Shown here piece by piece: positions 42,818-54,518 of a stretch of 64,000 nt of DNA. The notes beneath the pieces were generated by a model. That model did not search any database. It saw nothing but the letters and a program-made list of their open reading frames with translations, and was not told where the DNA came from. The stretch covers positions 868,001 through 932,000 of the forward strand of contig CAVUDO010000006.1 in NCBI GenBank assembly GCA_963740255.1, given 5' to 3'. The position numbers and the translations under genes were made by a program. The first letter of the stretch is position 1. Every line of letters begins with the position of its first letter. The DNA comes from CAVUDO01 sp963740255 (lineage in GTDB: Bacteria; Actinomycetota; Actinomycetes; Mycobacteriales; Cryptosporangiaceae).

Positions 42818-43507
42818 TCATCGGGTGTCCGTCGCGCCGGGAGCCACCCAGCCGGCCCGGGCCCCGGTGCCCGTCGCCGGGTCGGACGGCCGGGCCGCGG
42901 CCACCCGGGCGTCGATCTCGCGGAGGCGGGCGTCGTGCTCGGCCGTCGCGGTGCGGCCGCCATACCAGAGCTCGCCGAAGAGCGTCACGGCCTCGACCAG
43001 GTCCACCGCGACCGACGGCAACGCGCGCCCCGCCTGGTCGGCCACCTCGGCGGCCGTCCGACCCGGCCGGTCCTCGATCAGCTCGCGGTGCACCAGGCCG
43101 GCCACCACGGCCCGCAGCCGTTCGCGCACGGCCTCGGCGTACCGGCCTTCCGCGGCGAACGCGTCGGCGCGCTCGCGGTGGGTCTGGCCGGACACGGTCG
43201 GCGCCAGCTCGTCGGCCTCCCCGGCCCGGCCGGCCGTCCGGGCCAGCGGCCCGAACCGCACGATCACCGCCACCACGACCGCCACCACCAGCAGCACGAT
43301 CACCACCAGGCCGACGCCGCCGCCGGGGGAGAGCTGGGCGGCGCTCTCGAAGAGTCCGTCGATCCAGGCGATCAGACGGTCGAGCCCCTCGGCGATCACC
43401 GACGGGCGTTCCTGCTGGTAGAGCTGCTTGGACAGCTCCTCGGCAGCTTCCCGCTGGGCCGGATCGCGGGGCACGGGGTCGGCCAGGTAGGAGACGACGG
43501 GGCCCAT
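42818..43507 (-). CDS. DUF4129 membrane protein
   Basis: ATG 43507 shares one base with the upstream stop (TGATG) and gives 229 residues. A helical outer segment (EAAEELSKQLYQQERPSVIA) is followed by one membrane helix (VGLVVIVLLVVAVVVAVIVR). The cytosolic DUF4129 domain shows YAEAVRERLRAVVAGLVHRE, RTAAEVADQAGRALPSVAVD and LFGELWYGGRTAT. This domain is found C-terminally in transglutaminase-like membrane proteins and alone in MoxR operons, as here. Confidence 0.9.
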   Translation of the reverse strand: MGPVVSYLADPVPRDPAQREAAEELSKQLYQQERPSVIAEGLDRLIAWIDGLFESAAQLSPGGGVGLVVIVLLVVAVVVAVIVRFGPLARTAGRAGEADELAPTVSGQTHRERADAFAAEGRYAEAVRERLRAVVAGLVHRELIEDRPGRTAAEVADQAGRALPSVAVDLVEAVTLFGELWYGGRTATAEHDARLREIDARVAAARPSDPATGTGARAGWVAPGATDTR

Positions 43508-44652
43508 CAGGTGGTCCTGGCCAGGGCCGAGCGGCCGTCGAGGCCGAGATCGATGTCGAGACCCTCGGTGCGCATCCGGCTGTCGGCGTACACCAGGGCG
43601 TTGACGCAGCCGAGGAACGGCAGCACGACGACCTCCGGCAGGTAGATACCCAGGCTGAGGATCGTCACGGCGAGCAGCACCAGGCCCGGGCCGGGGGCGT
43701 CGGACCCGGACAGCAGGCCCACCACCGTGATCGCGAGGACGAAGAACGGCAGCGCCACGGCGGCCTGCAGTACCGCGCCGACGGTGCGCGCCAGCAGGTG
43801 CACCCAGAACACCCGGAGGAACCCGCGTCCGACCAGTTGCACCGAACGCTGCACCGCGGGGAACACGCCCGCCCGTTCCAGCACGAACACCGGCACCGCC
43901 ATGCCGAGCAGGGTGGCCACCAGCGCGGGCGTGGCCAGGGCCACCAGGAGCCCGACGAACGGGATCAGCGACACGGCCGAGACGACACTGGAGAGGACGG
44001 CGGACAGGACCGCGAGCAGGGCGCCCAGGCCCAGCAGTCGCCACGCGCGCGGCCGCAGGGCGGCCCAGGTCGTGTCCATCCGCACCGGCTGGCCGAACAT
44101 CGCCGCTCCGGTCGCCGCCGCGGCCGGAGCGCCCGCGACCGACGCGCACACCGACGCGACGAAGCCCTGCAGGAACGCGGCCACCACGATTCCGGCCAGC
44201 GTCGCGAGGATCGCCGCGTCGCCGGGGCTCGAGCCGCTGAACAGGTCGATCGTGAGGTTGCCGACGATCCAGAACACCGGGACGGTCAGGATCAGCTGGA
44301 CGGCGGCGACCACGGCGCCCACCCCGAGGGTGGGGCCGGGATGGCGGCGCAGCAGGTCCATCGCCCCGTCGAGCACCTCGCCGACGGCCAGCGGCCGCAG
44401 CGGGTCGGCCGGTCGGGGCGTCCCGGTCGGGACGCCCCGGGCGGGCTGGTGGGCGCCGGCGGATCGGGCGGGGGCGCGACCCCTGCGCCGTACGCGGCTG
44501 TCTGGGTGCTCACCGCCGTCCAGATCTCCTCGCTCGTCGTGGCCGACCGTGCGGGCGTGCCGGCCCCCGGCCGGTCCGGGGCCGGCCTGGGCGAACCACC
44601 CCCGCGGACCCGTGCCGGTGCTCCGCGGGACGCCACCCGGTCCGGACGACAT
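43507..44652 (-). CDS. multi-pass membrane protein heading the MoxR operon
   Basis: ATG 44652 gives 381 residues. The first 95 residues are irregular, then LAVGEVLDGAMDLLRRHPG opens the membrane domain of six or more helices (LGVGAVVAAVQLILTVPVFW, LGALLAVLSAVLSSVVSAVS, LLAVTILSLGIYLPEVVVLP). It resembles the glycerophosphodiester phosphodiesterase membrane domain family found at this locus in other actinobacteria. In the 44410-44600 region another frame (SATTSEEIWTAVSTQTAAYG, PPPDPPAPTSPPGASRP) looks more like a natural disordered N-terminus. A frameshift near 44400 is therefore possible. Confidence 0.75.
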   Translation of the reverse strand: MSSGPGGVPRSTGTGPRGWFAQAGPGPAGGRHARTVGHDERGDLDGGEHPDSRVRRRGRAPARSAGAHQPARGVPTGTPRPADPLRPLAVGEVLDGAMDLLRRHPGPTLGVGAVVAAVQLILTVPVFWIVGNLTIDLFSGSSPGDAAILATLAGIVVAAFLQGFVASVCASVAGAPAAAATGAAMFGQPVRMDTTWAALRPRAWRLLGLGALLAVLSAVLSSVVSAVSLIPFVGLLVALATPALVATLLGMAVPVFVLERAGVFPAVQRSVQLVGRGFLRVFWVHLLARTVGAVLQAAVALPFFVLAITVVGLLSGSDAPGPGLVLLAVTILSLGIYLPEVVVLPFLGCVNALVYADSRMRTEGLDIDLGLDGRSALARTT

Positions 44653-44763
44653 CGTGTCACGACGGCGCGACCGCACCGCGTGGGGACCGCCGGGCCGCGA
44701 CCTGCGGGGGCCGAAAGGCAGCCGCGAGCGCGGTGACCGGCGCGGAGGTGTCACGATGGGGCC

Positions 44764-45453
44764 ATGAGAGCACGTGTGCTGGTGGTCGACGACGACCCGG
44801 CGTTGGCGGAGATGCTCGGCATCGTCCTGCGCAGCGAGGGCTTCACCCCGTCCTTCGTCTCCGACGGCGAACGTGCCCTGACCGCCTTCCGGGAGACCCG
44901 GCCCGACCTGGTGCTCCTCGACCTGATGCTGCCGGGGATGAGCGGCCTGGACGTCTGCCGGTCGATCCGGACCGAGTCCGGGGTGCCGATCGTCATGCTC
45001 ACCGCCAAGAGCGACACCGTCGACGTGGTGCTGGGCCTGGAGTCCGGCGCCGACGACTACGTGGTCAAGCCGTTCAAGCCGAAGGAGCTGGTCGCCCGGG
45101 TGCGGGCCCGGCTGCGCCGCAGCGACGACACCCCGCCCGAGAGCCTGACGATCGGCCCGCCGGACGCCCAGGTGGAGATCGACGTGCCGGGACACTCGGT
45201 CACCCGCGACGGCAGCGCGATCGGCCTCACCCCGCTGGAGTTCGACCTGCTGGTCGCGCTCGCCCGCAAGCCGCGGCAGGTGTTCACCCGCGAGGTGCTG
45301 CTCGAACAGGTGTGGGGATACCGGCACGCCGCCGACACGCGCCTGGTCAACGTCCACGTGCAGCGGCTGCGGGCCAAGGTCGAGCGCGACCCCGAGCACC
45401 CCGAGGTGGTGCTGACTGTGCGGGGGGTCGGCTACAAGGCGGGCACGGGGTGA
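44764..45453 (+). CDS. mtrA: OmpR-type response regulator MtrA
   Basis: The 229-residue protein has acidic residues in VLVVDDDPALAE, phospho-acceptor Asp 53 in LVLLDLMLPGMSG and Lys 102 in YVVKPFKPKEL. The C-terminal winged helix shows LTPLEFDLLVALARKPRQVF, TREVLLEQVWGYRHAADTRL and VNVHVQRLRAKVE. MtrA controls cell-wall hydrolases, division and replication genes in actinobacteria and is usually essential. It overlaps mtrB (GTGA), and lpqB follows, the invariant actinobacterial order. CACGAT a few bases upstream of ATG could be a -10 box for a leaderless mRNA. Confidence 0.97.
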   Translation: MRARVLVVDDDPALAEMLGIVLRSEGFTPSFVSDGERALTAFRETRPDLVLLDLMLPGMSGLDVCRSIRTESGVPIVMLTAKSDTVDVVLGLESGADDYVVKPFKPKELVARVRARLRRSDDTPPESLTIGPPDAQVEIDVPGHSVTRDGSAIGLTPLEFDLLVALARKPRQVFTREVLLEQVWGYRHAADTRLVNVHVQRLRAKVERDPEHPEVVLTVRGVGYKAGTG

Positions 45454-47210
45454 GTTCCGCGCTCGCCGCGGTGCGGGCCGCCGCGGGCCGCCGCGGGGAG
45501 ATCGTCCGGCGTGTCCTGTTGGCATGGGCCGCCGGCGTGCGGCGGACGGTGCTCACCCGGATCGGTGCGCCGGCCCGGCTGCGGGCCGCGCGGGGCCTGG
45601 CCTACTGGCGACGTTCGCTGCAGCTCCGCGTGGTGACCACGACGCTGGCCGCGAGCACGCTGGTGGTGGTGGCGCTCGGGCTGGTGGTCGTCCAGCGGGT
45701 CACCGACGGCCTGGTCACCACCAAGCGGGAGCAGAGCATCGACGAGGTGGTCCGCGGCCAGGCGTACATGCAGGCCCAACTCAGCCAGGTCGGCGGGCCG
45801 GACGACCCGGTGCTGGACACGGCGCTGCGCCAGGTGGTCTCCAACCTGTCCCGGCGCGGGAGCGGCGGCGACTTCGCGATCGCGATCCAGACCACCAACA
45901 CCCGCCTGTCCCGCCAGTACGAGTCGGCCGGTGTGCGTCCGCCGGGAGAACTCGCGCAACTGGTGGCGCAGCGGAACGCGCCGGCCTACCAGTACACCCG
46001 GGACGCCTTCGCGGGCGCCGCCGCGGGGCCGATGCTCGTGGTGGTGGCCCCGGTGGACACGGCGGCCGGGAGGTTCGACCTCTACTACTTCTTCTCGTTG
46101 CGGGGCGAGGCCGAGACGCTGAGCCTGGTGCAGAACTCGCTGGTGGGCATCGGCGTGCTGCTGCTGCTGTTGCTGGCCGGCATCGCGATGCTGGTCACCC
46201 GCCAGGTGGTCACCCCGGTGCGGCTCGCGGCCCGCACCGCCGAGCGCCTGTCCGCCGGCCTGCTGGAGGAGCGGATGACCGTCCGGGGCGAGGACGACCT
46301 CGCCCGCCTGGCGCATTCGTTCAACGAGATGGCCGGGAACCTCCAACGCCAGATCGTGCAGCTGGAGGACCTCTCCCGGTTGCAGCGCCGGTTCACCTCC
46401 GACGTGTCGCACGAGCTGCGCACCCCGCTGACCACCGTGCGGATGGCTGCCGACGTCCTCTACGCGACCCGCGGCGACTTCGCGCCCGAGGTGGCGCGGT
46501 CGGCCGAGCTGCTGTCCACCGAGGTCGACCGGTTCGAGTCGCTGCTCTCGGACCTGCTCGAGATCAGCCGGTACGACGGCGGCTTCGCGGTATTGGACAC
46601 CGAGGAGGTCGACGTGCGGACCCTGGTCACCCGGATCGTCGCGGGCCTCGCTCCGCTGGCCGAGCGGGCGGGCACGCCGATCGAGGTCGAGCTGCCGGAC
46701 GAGCCCGCGGTCGCCGAGGTCGATCCCCGCCGGGTCGAGCGGATGCTGCGCAACCTGGTCGGCAACGCGATCGAGCACGGCGAGGCCAGGCCGGTGCGGA
46801 TCACCCTGGGTCAGGACGCGACGGCGGTCGCGGTCACCGTCCGCGACCACGGCGTGGGCCTCAAGCCCGGTGAGGCCGAGGTCGTCTTCAACAGGTTCTG
46901 GCGGGCCGACCCGTCCCGGGCCCGGCAGACCGGCGGCACCGGGCTCGGGCTGTCGATCAGCCTGGAGGACGCCCGCCTGCACGGAGGATGGCTGCAGGCC
47001 TGGGGGCGACCAGGCCAGGGCGCACAGTTCCGGCTCACCCTGCCGCTGCGGGTCCGCGGGCCACTGGCCGCCGCCCCGCTGCCGTTGCGGCCCGCCGACC
47101 TGGACGCCCCTCCCGACTCCGACGACGATCTGGGCGACGATCCGGGCGACGAACTCGCGGGCGGCGCGCACGCTGCCCGGCCGGCCGAGGATGCGATGCG
47201 CGGTGGCTGA
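45450..47210 (+). CDS. mtrB: sensor histidine kinase MtrB
   Basis: GTG 45450 gives 586 residues. Two membrane helices (about 67-88: VVTTTLAASTLVVVALGLVV; about 227-249: LVGIGVLLLLLLAGIAMLVT) flank an extracellular sensor region. HAMP follows, then the H box RFTSDVSHELRTPL with His 321, the N box RMLRNLVGNAIEHGEA, and G boxes VRDHGVGLKPGE and GGTGLGLSIS. The acidic C-terminal tail (DSDDDLGDDPGDELAGGA) is common in MtrB. It phosphorylates MtrA and is influenced by LpqB encoded next. Confidence 0.97.
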   Translation: MSSALAAVRAAAGRRGEIVRRVLLAWAAGVRRTVLTRIGAPARLRAARGLAYWRRSLQLRVVTTTLAASTLVVVALGLVVVQRVTDGLVTTKREQSIDEVVRGQAYMQAQLSQVGGPDDPVLDTALRQVVSNLSRRGSGGDFAIAIQTTNTRLSRQYESAGVRPPGELAQLVAQRNAPAYQYTRDAFAGAAAGPMLVVVAPVDTAAGRFDLYYFFSLRGEAETLSLVQNSLVGIGVLLLLLLAGIAMLVTRQVVTPVRLAARTAERLSAGLLEERMTVRGEDDLARLAHSFNEMAGNLQRQIVQLEDLSRLQRRFTSDVSHELRTPLTTVRMAADVLYATRGDFAPEVARSAELLSTEVDRFESLLSDLLEISRYDGGFAVLDTEEVDVRTLVTRIVAGLAPLAERAGTPIEVELPDEPAVAEVDPRRVERMLRNLVGNAIEHGEARPVRITLGQDATAVAVTVRDHGVGLKPGEAEVVFNRFWRADPSRARQTGGTGLGLSISLEDARLHGGWLQAWGRPGQGAQFRLTLPLRVRGPLAAAPLPLRPADLDAPPDSDDDLGDDPGDELAGGAHAARPAEDAMRGG

Positions 47211-49008
47211 GCCTCCCCGGGGTCTACGCGTCCGTCCGTCCGGCCGGAGCCGTGCGGCGCTCGTGGTCGCGGTGGTCGCGGTGGTCGCGGCGCTGGCCGC
47301 CGGCTGCGCCTCGGTCCCCGACGACGGCGAACCCCAGCTCGTCCAGGACGGTCAGCTCGGCACCGGCGATCCTCGCAACGCCGAGGTCGCGACGAGCCTC
47401 CCGCAGCCCGGCGAGAACGTCGAACAGACCGGCCAGGCGTACCTCAACGCGAGCCGGCTCACCCAGGACACCAAGCGGCTCGGCGAGGTCTTCGTGGCCC
47501 GGCCGGCGCGGGAGCGGTTCGGCCAGACCAAGCAGGTGCGCATCGTCCGGTCGCTGCAGATGCGTCCCCGCCAGATCAGCGTCAGCGTCACCAACCTGGA
47601 GTTCTCCGGCGACCTGGTGGGCGCCGTGGACGGCCGGTCCCGGGCCTTCCTGCCCCAGGCCGCGCGGCGGTGGGCGACGTCGGTGCCGATGGTCCGGACC
47701 AGGGGGGTGTGGCTGTTCGCCGAACCGCCGCCGGTCGTGGTGGCGGCGAACGAGTTCGACGCGGCTTTCACGCCGGTGACGCTCTACTTCGCCGGACCCC
47801 AGGGCGAGGCCGGCACCGAGGTGGTGGTGCCCGAGGAGCGGTATCTCGACTCGGTCAGCGGGATCGAGACCAAGGTCGTCGACCTGTTGCTCGGAGGTCC
47901 GTCGTCCCGGCTGGAAGGTATCGCCCGCAACCCGCTCCCGGCCGGCACCAAGCGGAACGGCCTGGCGCCCATCGACGTCGCGTCCGGCGACCTGGAGCTG
48001 GACCTGTCCCCGGAGGCCGAGTCGGCCGACGCGGACTCCATCAACGCGTTCGTGGCCCAGGTCGGGTGGTCGCTGCGCGACCAGATCCGGGGGCGGGTGC
48101 GGCTGCAGGTGACCGGTCGGCTGCTGACGGTACCGGGGGTGACGGCGGTCCAGGGAGAGGCGCAGTGGCGCCGGTACAACCCGGCCGCCCGCACCGCCAA
48201 TCCCGACTTCTACGTGGAGCGCGGTGCGGTCCGCAAGCTCGACGCCGACTCGTCCCGGGCGAGCGAGTCGGCTCCGCTCTCGAGCAACCCGCAGCTGACC
48301 CGCGGGGTGGTGACGGCCGCCCTGTCCACCGACCTCTCGACGATCGCGGTGGTGAAGGACGCGCCCGGCGGCGGCCAGCAGCTCTGGCTCGGACCCACCC
48401 AGGGTCCGTTGAAGCCCGGTGTCCTCGGCGGTGTCCTCGGCCGCCCGAGCTGGGGCCGGGGCGCTTCCGCGGTGCTCGTGCCGGTGGACGGCCGGCTGGT
48501 GCAGGTGTCGGTGGCGCGGCCGGGAACCGCGGTTCCGGTGGCGGGGGCACCGCGGTCGGTGCGGGCCGCCAAGGTGGCTCCGGACGGGCTCCGGGTGGCG
48601 TTGGTGGCCGGGGACGGCTCCGCCGCACGGGTGATGCTGGGCTCCCTGCTGGCCGCGCCGGCGACCCGGTCCGCGCCGGCGTTGCAGGCGGTGCTGCCGC
48701 TGGCGGTGACCGGCGCGCCGCGGGACGTGGCGTGGGCGGGCGTGACGACGCTGGCGGTGGCGGTCCGGACCTCCGACGACCAGTCCGGCGTGGTGCTGGC
48801 GCCGGTGGACGGGGCGCCGGCGGAGTTCCGGCCGGGGCCGGCGGTGCGGATCTCCTCGGGTCGGCTGCGCATCGCGGCATCGCCCACCCAGCAGGGCTCC
48901 ACCCAGGTCCTGCTGGAGGCGGGCGGGCAGCTCTACCAGGTGTTCAGCAGCCAGGCCGTGCCCGAGTCCGGCACGTCCGGCGGCACGGCGCCGTTCTTCC
49001 CCGGCTAG
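47203..49008 (+). CDS. lpqB: lipoprotein LpqB
   Basis: GTG 47203 overlaps mtrB by 8 nt; ATG 47191 is an alternative start that lies too close to its GAGG. About 601 residues follow. The signal LVVAVVAVVAALAAGCASVP has a lipobox ending at the modified Cys. The GerMN domain (VTLYFAGPQGEAGTEVVVPE, ETKVVDLLLGGPSSRLEGIA) and a C-terminal beta-propeller-like LpqB domain (AALSTDLSTIAVVKDAPGGG, SAVLVPVDGRLVQVSVA) complete it. LpqB binds the outer domain of MtrB and tunes MtrA signalling. Confidence 0.95.
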   Translation: MAEPPRGLRVRPSGRSRAALVVAVVAVVAALAAGCASVPDDGEPQLVQDGQLGTGDPRNAEVATSLPQPGENVEQTGQAYLNASRLTQDTKRLGEVFVARPARERFGQTKQVRIVRSLQMRPRQISVSVTNLEFSGDLVGAVDGRSRAFLPQAARRWATSVPMVRTRGVWLFAEPPPVVVAANEFDAAFTPVTLYFAGPQGEAGTEVVVPEERYLDSVSGIETKVVDLLLGGPSSRLEGIARNPLPAGTKRNGLAPIDVASGDLELDLSPEAESADADSINAFVAQVGWSLRDQIRGRVRLQVTGRLLTVPGVTAVQGEAQWRRYNPAARTANPDFYVERGAVRKLDADSSRASESAPLSSNPQLTRGVVTAALSTDLSTIAVVKDAPGGGQQLWLGPTQGPLKPGVLGGVLGRPSWGRGASAVLVPVDGRLVQVSVARPGTAVPVAGAPRSVRAAKVAPDGLRVALVAGDGSAARVMLGSLLAAPATRSAPALQAVLPLAVTGAPRDVAWAGVTTLAVAVRTSDDQSGVVLAPVDGAPAEFRPGPAVRISSGRLRIAASPTQQGSTQVLLEAGGQLYQVFSSQAVPESGTSGGTAPFFPG

Positions 49009-49140
49009 TTCGTCGCCACGGTTTCGCTGTCCGTTGCCGCGACACCCGGCCGCTTCTCCGCACGGACGGCCTTTCTCCGGCCGGCCGGTTCTCCACAGCC
49101 GTGCCGGCGTGGGTGGTGGTCGGGCCGCCACGATGGTGCG

Positions 49141-49803
49141 GTGTTCGTCGCGTTGCTCGACCTGCTGCTGCCCGCACCGTGTGCCGGGTGTGGACAGGGA
49201 CCCGGCCCGTTCTGCCCGGCCTGCGCTCCGCCACCTGGCGGGGTGCGCATCGTCCGGCCGGGATCGTGGCCGGAGTTCCCCCGCTGTGCCGCGGCCGGGG
49301 ACTACGCGGGCGCCCTACGCGGCGCGATCCTCGCGTACAAGGAGCGCCGACACCGGGTCTGGGGCAGGGTGCTCGGCCGGCTGCTGGCCGACGCCGTGGC
49401 CGAAGTGGCCGGTGGCACCGGTCCGGTGCGGCTGGTGCCGGTGCCGTCGTCCGGCGCCGCGGTCCGGGCCCGGGGGATCGACCACGTCCGCACGCTGGCC
49501 GGCCACGCGGCCGACCAGCTGCGACGGTCCGGCCGGGTGGCCGAGGTCTGCCCGGTGCTGGCCGTGGCACGGCGTACCGGCGACTCGGTGGGACTGTCCG
49601 CGGCTGAGCGCAGCGCGAACGTCGCCGGCGCCTTCCGGGCCGCCGGCCGACCGGCCGGGTCAGCGACATTGGTGCTGGTGGACGACGTGGTCACCACCGG
49701 TGCCACGCTGGGCGAGGCGGCCAGGACACTGGCCGGGGCGGGCCTGCCGGCGGCCGCCGCCGTGGTCGCCGCGACACCGCGCCGAGGCCGGAGGTCGGGT
49801 TAG
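49141..49803 (+). CDS. comF: ComF-family phosphoribosyltransferase-like protein
   Basis: The 220-residue protein starts with a zinc ribbon (APCAGCGQGPGPFCPACAPP), then has the ComF core. YKERRHRVWGRVLGRLLADA precedes LVPVPSSGAAVRARGIDHV, ERSANVAGAF and the PRPP-binding loop VLVDDVVTTGATLGEAART. In transformable bacteria ComF assists DNA uptake; in actinobacteria the role is unclear. GTG 49141 lies 133 nt downstream of lpqB with a CACGAT box just upstream. The fixed position between lpqB and hpf-secA is typical. Confidence 0.92.
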   Translation: MFVALLDLLLPAPCAGCGQGPGPFCPACAPPPGGVRIVRPGSWPEFPRCAAAGDYAGALRGAILAYKERRHRVWGRVLGRLLADAVAEVAGGTGPVRLVPVPSSGAAVRARGIDHVRTLAGHAADQLRRSGRVAEVCPVLAVARRTGDSVGLSAAERSANVAGAFRAAGRPAGSATLVLVDDVVTTGATLGEAARTLAGAGLPAAAAVVAATPRRGRRSG

Positions 49804-50194
49804 CCGGTGCTGGGGGTGAGCCCGGACGCCGGGTCGGCTGGCGGCCGCGGTGACCGGACTGGCGCGGACCGCGAGCCGCGATCCCACGAGTCGGGCGGAG
49901 CCGGCCGTGACTCGGCGTGTCGCCGTCCTGGCGCGTCGCCGGGCACGTCTGGACGGCCGCCCGCGTTGAACAGGCAGGACGGTCGAATACCGGGCGACGG
50001 CAGGGACAACCGGGCGCCAACAGGGGGTGACGCGGGCCTCCCGAGCTATTAGCGTCGAGGGCGCGGGCACAACGTTCCGCCACGGAGAGGAGGTCTGTGA
50101 CCGACCGGTCGCCTGGCCCGCGGACGACCGGAGGCAGTCGTCACGGAACCGCCGTCGAGCGGTGCGCCGAATCGCGGAAACGTGGGAGGTACGT
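49804..50194 (+). other. 391-nt region upstream of hpf, no firm gene
   Basis: The first 200 nt are GC-rich without a convincing frame. TATTAG at 50046-50051 could be a -10 box for hpf. GAGAGGAGGT at 50089-50098 is a strong ribosome-binding-like tract just before GTG 50097, but that start is not in the hpf frame. It opens a 70-codon frame that would overlap the hpf start. A leader peptide or a frameshift in an N-terminal extension of HPF are both possible. Confidence 0.35.
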
Positions 50195-50842
50195 GTGGAC
50201 ACTCGTGTGGACATCGTCGTCAAAGGTCGCAACGTCGAGGTGCCCGAGCACTACCGGCAGCACGTCAGCGAGAAACTGGCCCGCATCGAGCGCTACGACC
50301 AGAAGCTGATCCGCGTCGATGTCGAGCTGTCGCACGAGAAGAACCCCCGGCAGTCCCCGTCCTGTCAGCGTGTCGAGATCACCTGCAAGTCCCGCGGTCC
50401 GGTCATCCGCAGCGAGGCGTGCGCAGCCGACTTCTACAGCGCGCTGGACCTCGCGATCACCAAGTTGCAGAGCCGCCTGAGCCGCGTCGCCGACCGGCGC
50501 AGGGTGCACCACGGACGCCGTACCCCGATCTCGGTCGCCGCGGCCACCGCGCAGACCCTCACGGCGCTCGAACCGGCCCCGGCCTCAGCCAACGGTTCCG
50601 GCGAGCCGGTCGGTGTCCTGGAGGAGGTCCAGGAGGTCCAGGAGGTCGAGGACTTCACGCCCGGCCGCATCGTCCGCGAGAAGGAACACCCGGCCAAGCC
50701 GATGGGCGTGGACGACGCGCTCTTCGAGATGGAACTCGTCGGCCACGACTTCTACCTGTTCAGCGATGTCGACACCGGTCGGCCCAGCGTGGTGTACCGG
50801 CGCAAGGGCTACGACTACGGGGTCATCAGCCTGTCGATGTGA
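50195..50842 (+). CDS. hpf: long-form ribosome hibernation promoting factor
   Basis: GTG 50195 sits 4 nt after GGAGGT and gives 215 residues. The N-terminal domain (VDIVVKGRNVEVPEHYRQHV, SEKLARIERYDQKLIRVDVE) has the beta-alpha-beta-beta-beta-alpha fold that binds the 30S decoding site. A linker with short Glu-Val-Gln repeats precedes the C-terminal dimerisation domain (IVREKEHPAKPMGVDDALFE, VGHDFYLFSDVDTGRPSVVY, RRKGYDYGVISL). Long HPF forms 100S ribosomes in stationary phase or stress. It precedes secA, as in most actinobacteria. Confidence 0.95.
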   Translation: MDTRVDIVVKGRNVEVPEHYRQHVSEKLARIERYDQKLIRVDVELSHEKNPRQSPSCQRVEITCKSRGPVIRSEACAADFYSALDLAITKLQSRLSRVADRRRVHHGRRTPISVAAATAQTLTALEPAPASANGSGEPVGVLEEVQEVQEVEDFTPGRIVREKEHPAKPMGVDDALFEMELVGHDFYLFSDVDTGRPSVVYRRKGYDYGVISLSM

Positions 50843-50860
50843 CGGGCGTCGAACCCGGTT

Positions 50861-50945
50861 GCCAGGCCGAGCCTCGTGCCAGGCCGAGCCTCGTGCCAGG
50901 CCGAGCCTCGTGCCAGGTCGAACCTCGTGCCAGGTCGAACCTGGT
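50861..50945 (+). repeat. 17-bp tandem repeat, five copies, between hpf and secA
   Basis: GCCAGGCCGAGCCTCGT occurs three times exactly (50861-50911). Two variants follow (GCCAGGTCGAACCTCGT and GCCAGGTCGAACCTGGT, to 50945), and partial copies can be seen on both sides. It starts 19 nt after the hpf stop. It is noncoding. Confidence 0.92.
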
Positions 50946-51221
50946 GTCAGGTGAACACGGCGGTGCCCTCGGGACGGTCTGTTCCGGCGGCACTGCCGCA
51001 CCGTGCGGCGGCTACCGGTCGCGCGTCAGGTGATCGCCGGTGGCGATGTTCGGCCTCGCGGGAACCTCACGAGCGTCCGCGCGGTTTACTTTCCGAGGGC
51101 CGCGCGGCGTGCCGGCCGCGTCCGTACGGCGACGGCGGGCAGACGACGGCGACCCGGCCACCGGCCGGAGCGCACCGTGCCTACGATGGTGGCCAGGACA
51201 TTCTAGGGAGCTGACCGATCC
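50946..51221 (+). promoter_or_regulatory. secA upstream region with a possible -10 box
   Basis: After the minisatellite, 276 nt without a convincing gene lead to secA. TACGAT at 51182-51187 fits the actinobacterial -10 pattern and lies 35 nt before GTG 51222. A GGGAG tract at 51206-51210 may serve as ribosome binding site. No riboswitch-like structure is recognised. Confidence 0.4.
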
Positions 51222-54116
<2,895 letters not shown>

Positions 54117-54253
54117 CGCAGGCCCCTCGCCAGCCGTTTCGGTCAGGGTTTCTCCCGCCGTGTGGCGGCTTGACTTCGTCCGGCCGTCGGCATGTAGTGC
54201 AGGGAGGAGTCTTCCCAGGTCGGGAGGCTACGGCGACATTCGTGGGGGGTCGG

Positions 54254-54403
54254 ATGCGTCGTCTGGAGAGTTTCGCGGGTGTGCTGGCCGACGGTCGGAC
54301 GACGGGGTTCAGCTCGTTCGAGGCGGGCCTGCTGGTGGTGGCGGGCGCGGCGCTGCTCGGCATGGCCGCGCTGCTGCTGGTGCGCTGGCGCACCGGCCGC
54401 TGA
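54254..54403 (+). CDS. small single-pass membrane protein (49 aa)
   Basis: ATG 54254 after a GGGGGGT tract gives a 49-residue protein: a hydrophilic N-terminus (RRLESFAGVLADGRTTGFSS) and one membrane helix (AGLLVVAGAALLGMAALLLV) ending in WRTGR. The frame is open 28 codons further upstream, but that part has poor coding character. It lies 137 nt after secA. No family is recognised. The hydrophobic segment with basic end is consistent with a real small membrane protein. Confidence 0.5.
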   Translation: MRRLESFAGVLADGRTTGFSSFEAGLLVVAGAALLGMAALLLVRWRTGR

Positions 54404-54518
54404 CCCCCCGCGCCCCGAACCTGACGGCTGCCGACCTGGTGGGGCCGGCGGCCAACCCGGCTCGCCTAACGGGCTCGGCCCACCCGGGCGCGCCCAGCCG
54501 GATCGTCGCGCCGGGGCG

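Noticed and set aside
50097..50309. 70-codon frame as a separate gene
   Set aside because: It overlaps hpf by 115 nt with no protein-like features; kept only as a possible leader in the findings.
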